From assembly GCA_902477645.1 (NCBI GenBank), contig CABSIA010000157.1:1-6449 (forward strand): a stretch of DNA of 6,449 nt, given 5' to 3'. The notes under the pieces are model-generated. The model was not told where the DNA came from. It saw only the letters and a program-made list of their open reading frames with translations, and made no database searches. Of the stretch, positions 4,948 through 6,449 are shown piece by piece (positions within the stretch are counted from its first letter, which is position 1; each line of letters opens with the position of its first letter). The position numbers were made by a program, and so were the translations under genes. Origin of the DNA: an uncultured Prevotella sp. (lineage in GTDB: Bacteria > Bacteroidota > Bacteroidia > Bacteroidales > Bacteroidaceae).

Positions 4948-6162
4948 TTATTCTACCGTAACTTCAAGCGGCGCATCAAGAGCATTCATAAATCCGTCAA
5001 TACGCAATTGCCACTCGTCCTGGTTACGCACGTCGTAGCAGCTCCATGCGCTGCCGAAGTAATATGTATAGCGCTGGCTGTCGGTTATGCCTTTTACGAT
5101 GCCGACGGCATGTCCTTCGATACCGCCCTCCGGCTTGTCATAAAGCAGTTTGCGGCATTTTGCGCCATTTGGGAACAGAGCTGCTACATATAGCTGGAAA
5201 CCGTGACGCTCAGGCTGGTCGGTCGGATCGGCATACTGGACATAATTTTTACCAATCACAACACTCTCCTTGTCGGCAGAATGTATGACAACGCCAGAGG
5301 CAAGGTCGCACGGCTTTGTGAGTCCGGTGTACCATACAGTCATGCGGTTGAAGTTAGAGCCCTTGTCAAGACTTATAATGCGGTGCTCTACAACATTCTC
5401 GTCGTCCTTGATTTTCACTGGATTATATGTCAGCTCAACAGTGAAACGCAACGGTCCGTTGTCGAGAATCCGGTAAGTCTTGTAGCAATATGGCAATATC
5501 AGGTTGTCGCCATCCATAAGTGCAGGAGTTCCGCATCCGAGCGATGGGCCTACGCCATAGCAGTCGAGACCTTTTCCGTGGTCGAGATGGAAAGATGTGT
5601 GCAGGTCTGTATAGTCGTCCTTGCGTCCGTTTTTGCCTATCTCGTAGCCTCTCACGTTTCCCTCGTGGTCAAGATAGTAACGGTGCGACAAATTCACGTC
5701 GGGGCTGTTTTTTGTCCAGACATCGATACCAAACGAGCGCTCACCTGTTTTCTGCAGAGCCGGACCATAAACACGGTAGGCTGTGCGGTCGTTCTCCCAT
5801 GCGATGTCATCCTTGCGTATTGGGTAACGTTTGCCCTCAACCCATTGGCGCATAGGCTCAGGTATGCCCTTTACGACGGTAAATACTGTTGTTCCGCATG
5901 GTTTTACGGCAGCGTCGATGAGCAGTTTTCCGTCGTGGGTTATCTGATAGTCTACCTGCTGGCGCATGGCGTTTTTCACTACAAATGTCTCGTCTTCGGC
6001 AAGTCCGAGTTTTTTGCGGACATCCTCCACACTCACCTCTATGAGTTCCTGACGTTGTGTTTTCTGGTCGTTGACTACCTTTATCCTCACGTCGGCCGAA
6101 TGAGACACCGCCGGCATCAGAGCCATAAGCGGCAGAAGGAGTTTTAATCTGAATTTGTTCAT
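4948..6162 (-). CDS. Secreted DUF4861 family protein
   Basis: A 404-aa protein with a signal peptide (MNKFRLK, hydrophobic core to about residue 19, cleavage near S22/A23) and no lipobox, so probably periplasmic. Hallmarks of DUF4861 as I know it are WENDRTAYRVYGPA (122-135), GIDVW (145-149), the strongly conserved-looking HLDHGKGLDCYGVG (192-205) followed by LGCG (208-211), ILDNGPLRF (232-240) and YYFGSAW (367-373). The family is common in Bacteroidetes and often found in loci for breakdown of pectin-like or other acidic plant polysaccharides. A carbohydrate-binding or carbohydrate-active fold is likely, but no reaction can be claimed. H192, D194, H195 and D200 are candidate functional residues. 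No SusC/SusD or other polysaccharide-locus gene is in the window. Its start is 25 nt from the stop of the upstream peptidase and its stop 15 nt from the small Cys-rich gene, so an operon is plausible. Confidence 0.85.
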   Translation of the reverse strand: MNKFRLKLLLPLMALMPAVSHSADVRIKVVNDQKTQRQELIEVSVEDVRKKLGLAEDETFVVKNAMRQQVDYQITHDGKLLIDAAVKPCGTTVFTVVKGIPEPMRQWVEGKRYPIRKDDIAWENDRTAYRVYGPALQKTGERSFGIDVWTKNSPDVNLSHRYYLDHEGNVRGYEIGKNGRKDDYTDLHTSFHLDHGKGLDCYGVGPSLGCGTPALMDGDNLILPYCYKTYRILDNGPLRFTVELTYNPVKIKDDENVVEHRIISLDKGSNFNRMTVWYTGLTKPCDLASGVVIHSADKESVVIGKNYVQYADPTDQPERHGFQLYVAALFPNGAKCRKLLYDKPEGGIEGHAVGIVKGITDSQRYTYYFGSAWSCYDVRNQDEWQLRIDGFMNALDAPLEVTVE

Positions 6163-6187
6163 AGCGTTGTTGATGGTTTTATGATTA

Positions 6188-6449
6188 TTATTTGTTTTTC
6201 AGATGCTGGTCGAACCACTGCGTAATCTGGCGTAGCAGATGGCGGCGTGTGTTTCCTCCAAATATGCTGTGGTTGCGGTTTGTGTACAAATTCTCCTTGA
6301 AGTCCTTGTCCGCCTGCACGAGAGCCTCTGAATATTCAAACGTGTTCTGCGGATGAACGTTGTCATCGGCAAGTCCGTGGCATAGCAGCAGCGAGCCCGA
6401 AAGCTTCTCCGCACGGGAGATTGCGTTGTCGGCATATCCTGCGGGGTTC
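6188..6449 (-). CDS. Prolyl oligopeptidase (S9), dipeptidyl-peptidase-IV-like, C-terminal end (partial)
   Basis: The gene enters from the right edge; the last 86 codons and the TAA (6190-6188) are seen. The fragment is the end of the alpha/beta-hydrolase domain of an S9B peptidase, which removes dipeptides ending in proline or alanine, typically in the periplasm. Visible features are an N-P-x-G-Y start, LLLCHGLADDNVH with the catalytic Asp (fragment residue 28), and YTNRNHSIFGGNTRRHL with the catalytic His (residue 60). The Asp-His spacing of 32 residues equals that of human DPP4 (D708-H740). The catalytic serine and the beta-propeller lie outside the window. It is 25 nt upstream of the DUF4861 gene in the same direction. 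Confidence 0.88.
   Translation of the reverse strand, partial: NPAGYADNAISRAEKLSGSLLLCHGLADDNVHPQNTFEYSEALVQADKDFKENLYTNRNHSIFGGNTRRHLLRQITQWFDQHLKNK

Noticed and set aside
5203..6147. Long + strand open frame of 314 codons
   Set aside because: It is antisense to the DUF4861 gene, has no family-like motif, and the opposite strand has a signal peptide and recognisable domain.
6199..6435. A - strand open frame rich in Arg/Thr at the right edge
   Set aside because: It is a shifted frame of the S9 peptidase tail; the correct frame shows the ADDNVH and NRNHS catalytic motifs and stops at 6188.

Overview
The window looks like a chromosomal segment from a Bacteroidales bacterium, probably Prevotella or a close relative. 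The evidence is a separate pyrB-pyrI pair, a 426-codon Bacteroidales-type glyA, A-rich leaders without Shine-Dalgarno sequences, and promoters of the Bacteroidetes TTTG / TAnnTTTG type. The genus is an inference from protein resemblance; no 16S gene is present.

Left part (1-2193, + strand): the 3' end of pyrB (aspartate carbamoyltransferase catalytic chain), an intact pyrI (regulatory chain) 6 nt downstream, then glyA (serine hydroxymethyltransferase). glyA is broken twice. It has an in-frame TAA at 1528-1530 and a net 10-nt deletion near 1770 that removes the V/L-G-T-P after the substrate-binding arginine. Adding back 10 nt restores a reading frame of 426 codons, so this is either a recent pseudogene or a sequence with errors. 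A strong terminator follows (1971-2009). The roughly 400-base stretch up to the next gene has no coding sequence. It holds a weak promoter-like element, a second hairpin terminator whose 5' arm is tandemly duplicated (together a possible small RNA), and a nested inverted repeat just before the next gene.

Middle part (2332-4519, + strand): a three-gene cassette made of an ECF sigma factor, a single-pass membrane protein overlapping it by 4 nt (probable partner or anti-sigma factor), and a secreted 290-aa protein of unknown function. The third gene is preceded by three tandem 16-bp repeats, and the cassette ends at a perfect 12-bp terminator hairpin. This is the most plausible little-described system in the window: an envelope-sensing or stress regulator with its likely target or sensor encoded next to it.

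Right part (4569-6449, - strand, convergent): read from right to left, this holds the C-terminal end of a dipeptidyl-peptidase-IV-like S9 peptidase, a secreted DUF4861 protein, a 71-aa Cys-rich membrane protein of the FeoB-associated type, and tRNA-Cys(GCA) with its own terminator. The tRNA promoter matches the Bacteroidetes consensus and has its -33 box inside the end of the small gene. The two transcription blocks converge between two facing terminators (4477-4519 on + and 4569-4601 on -).
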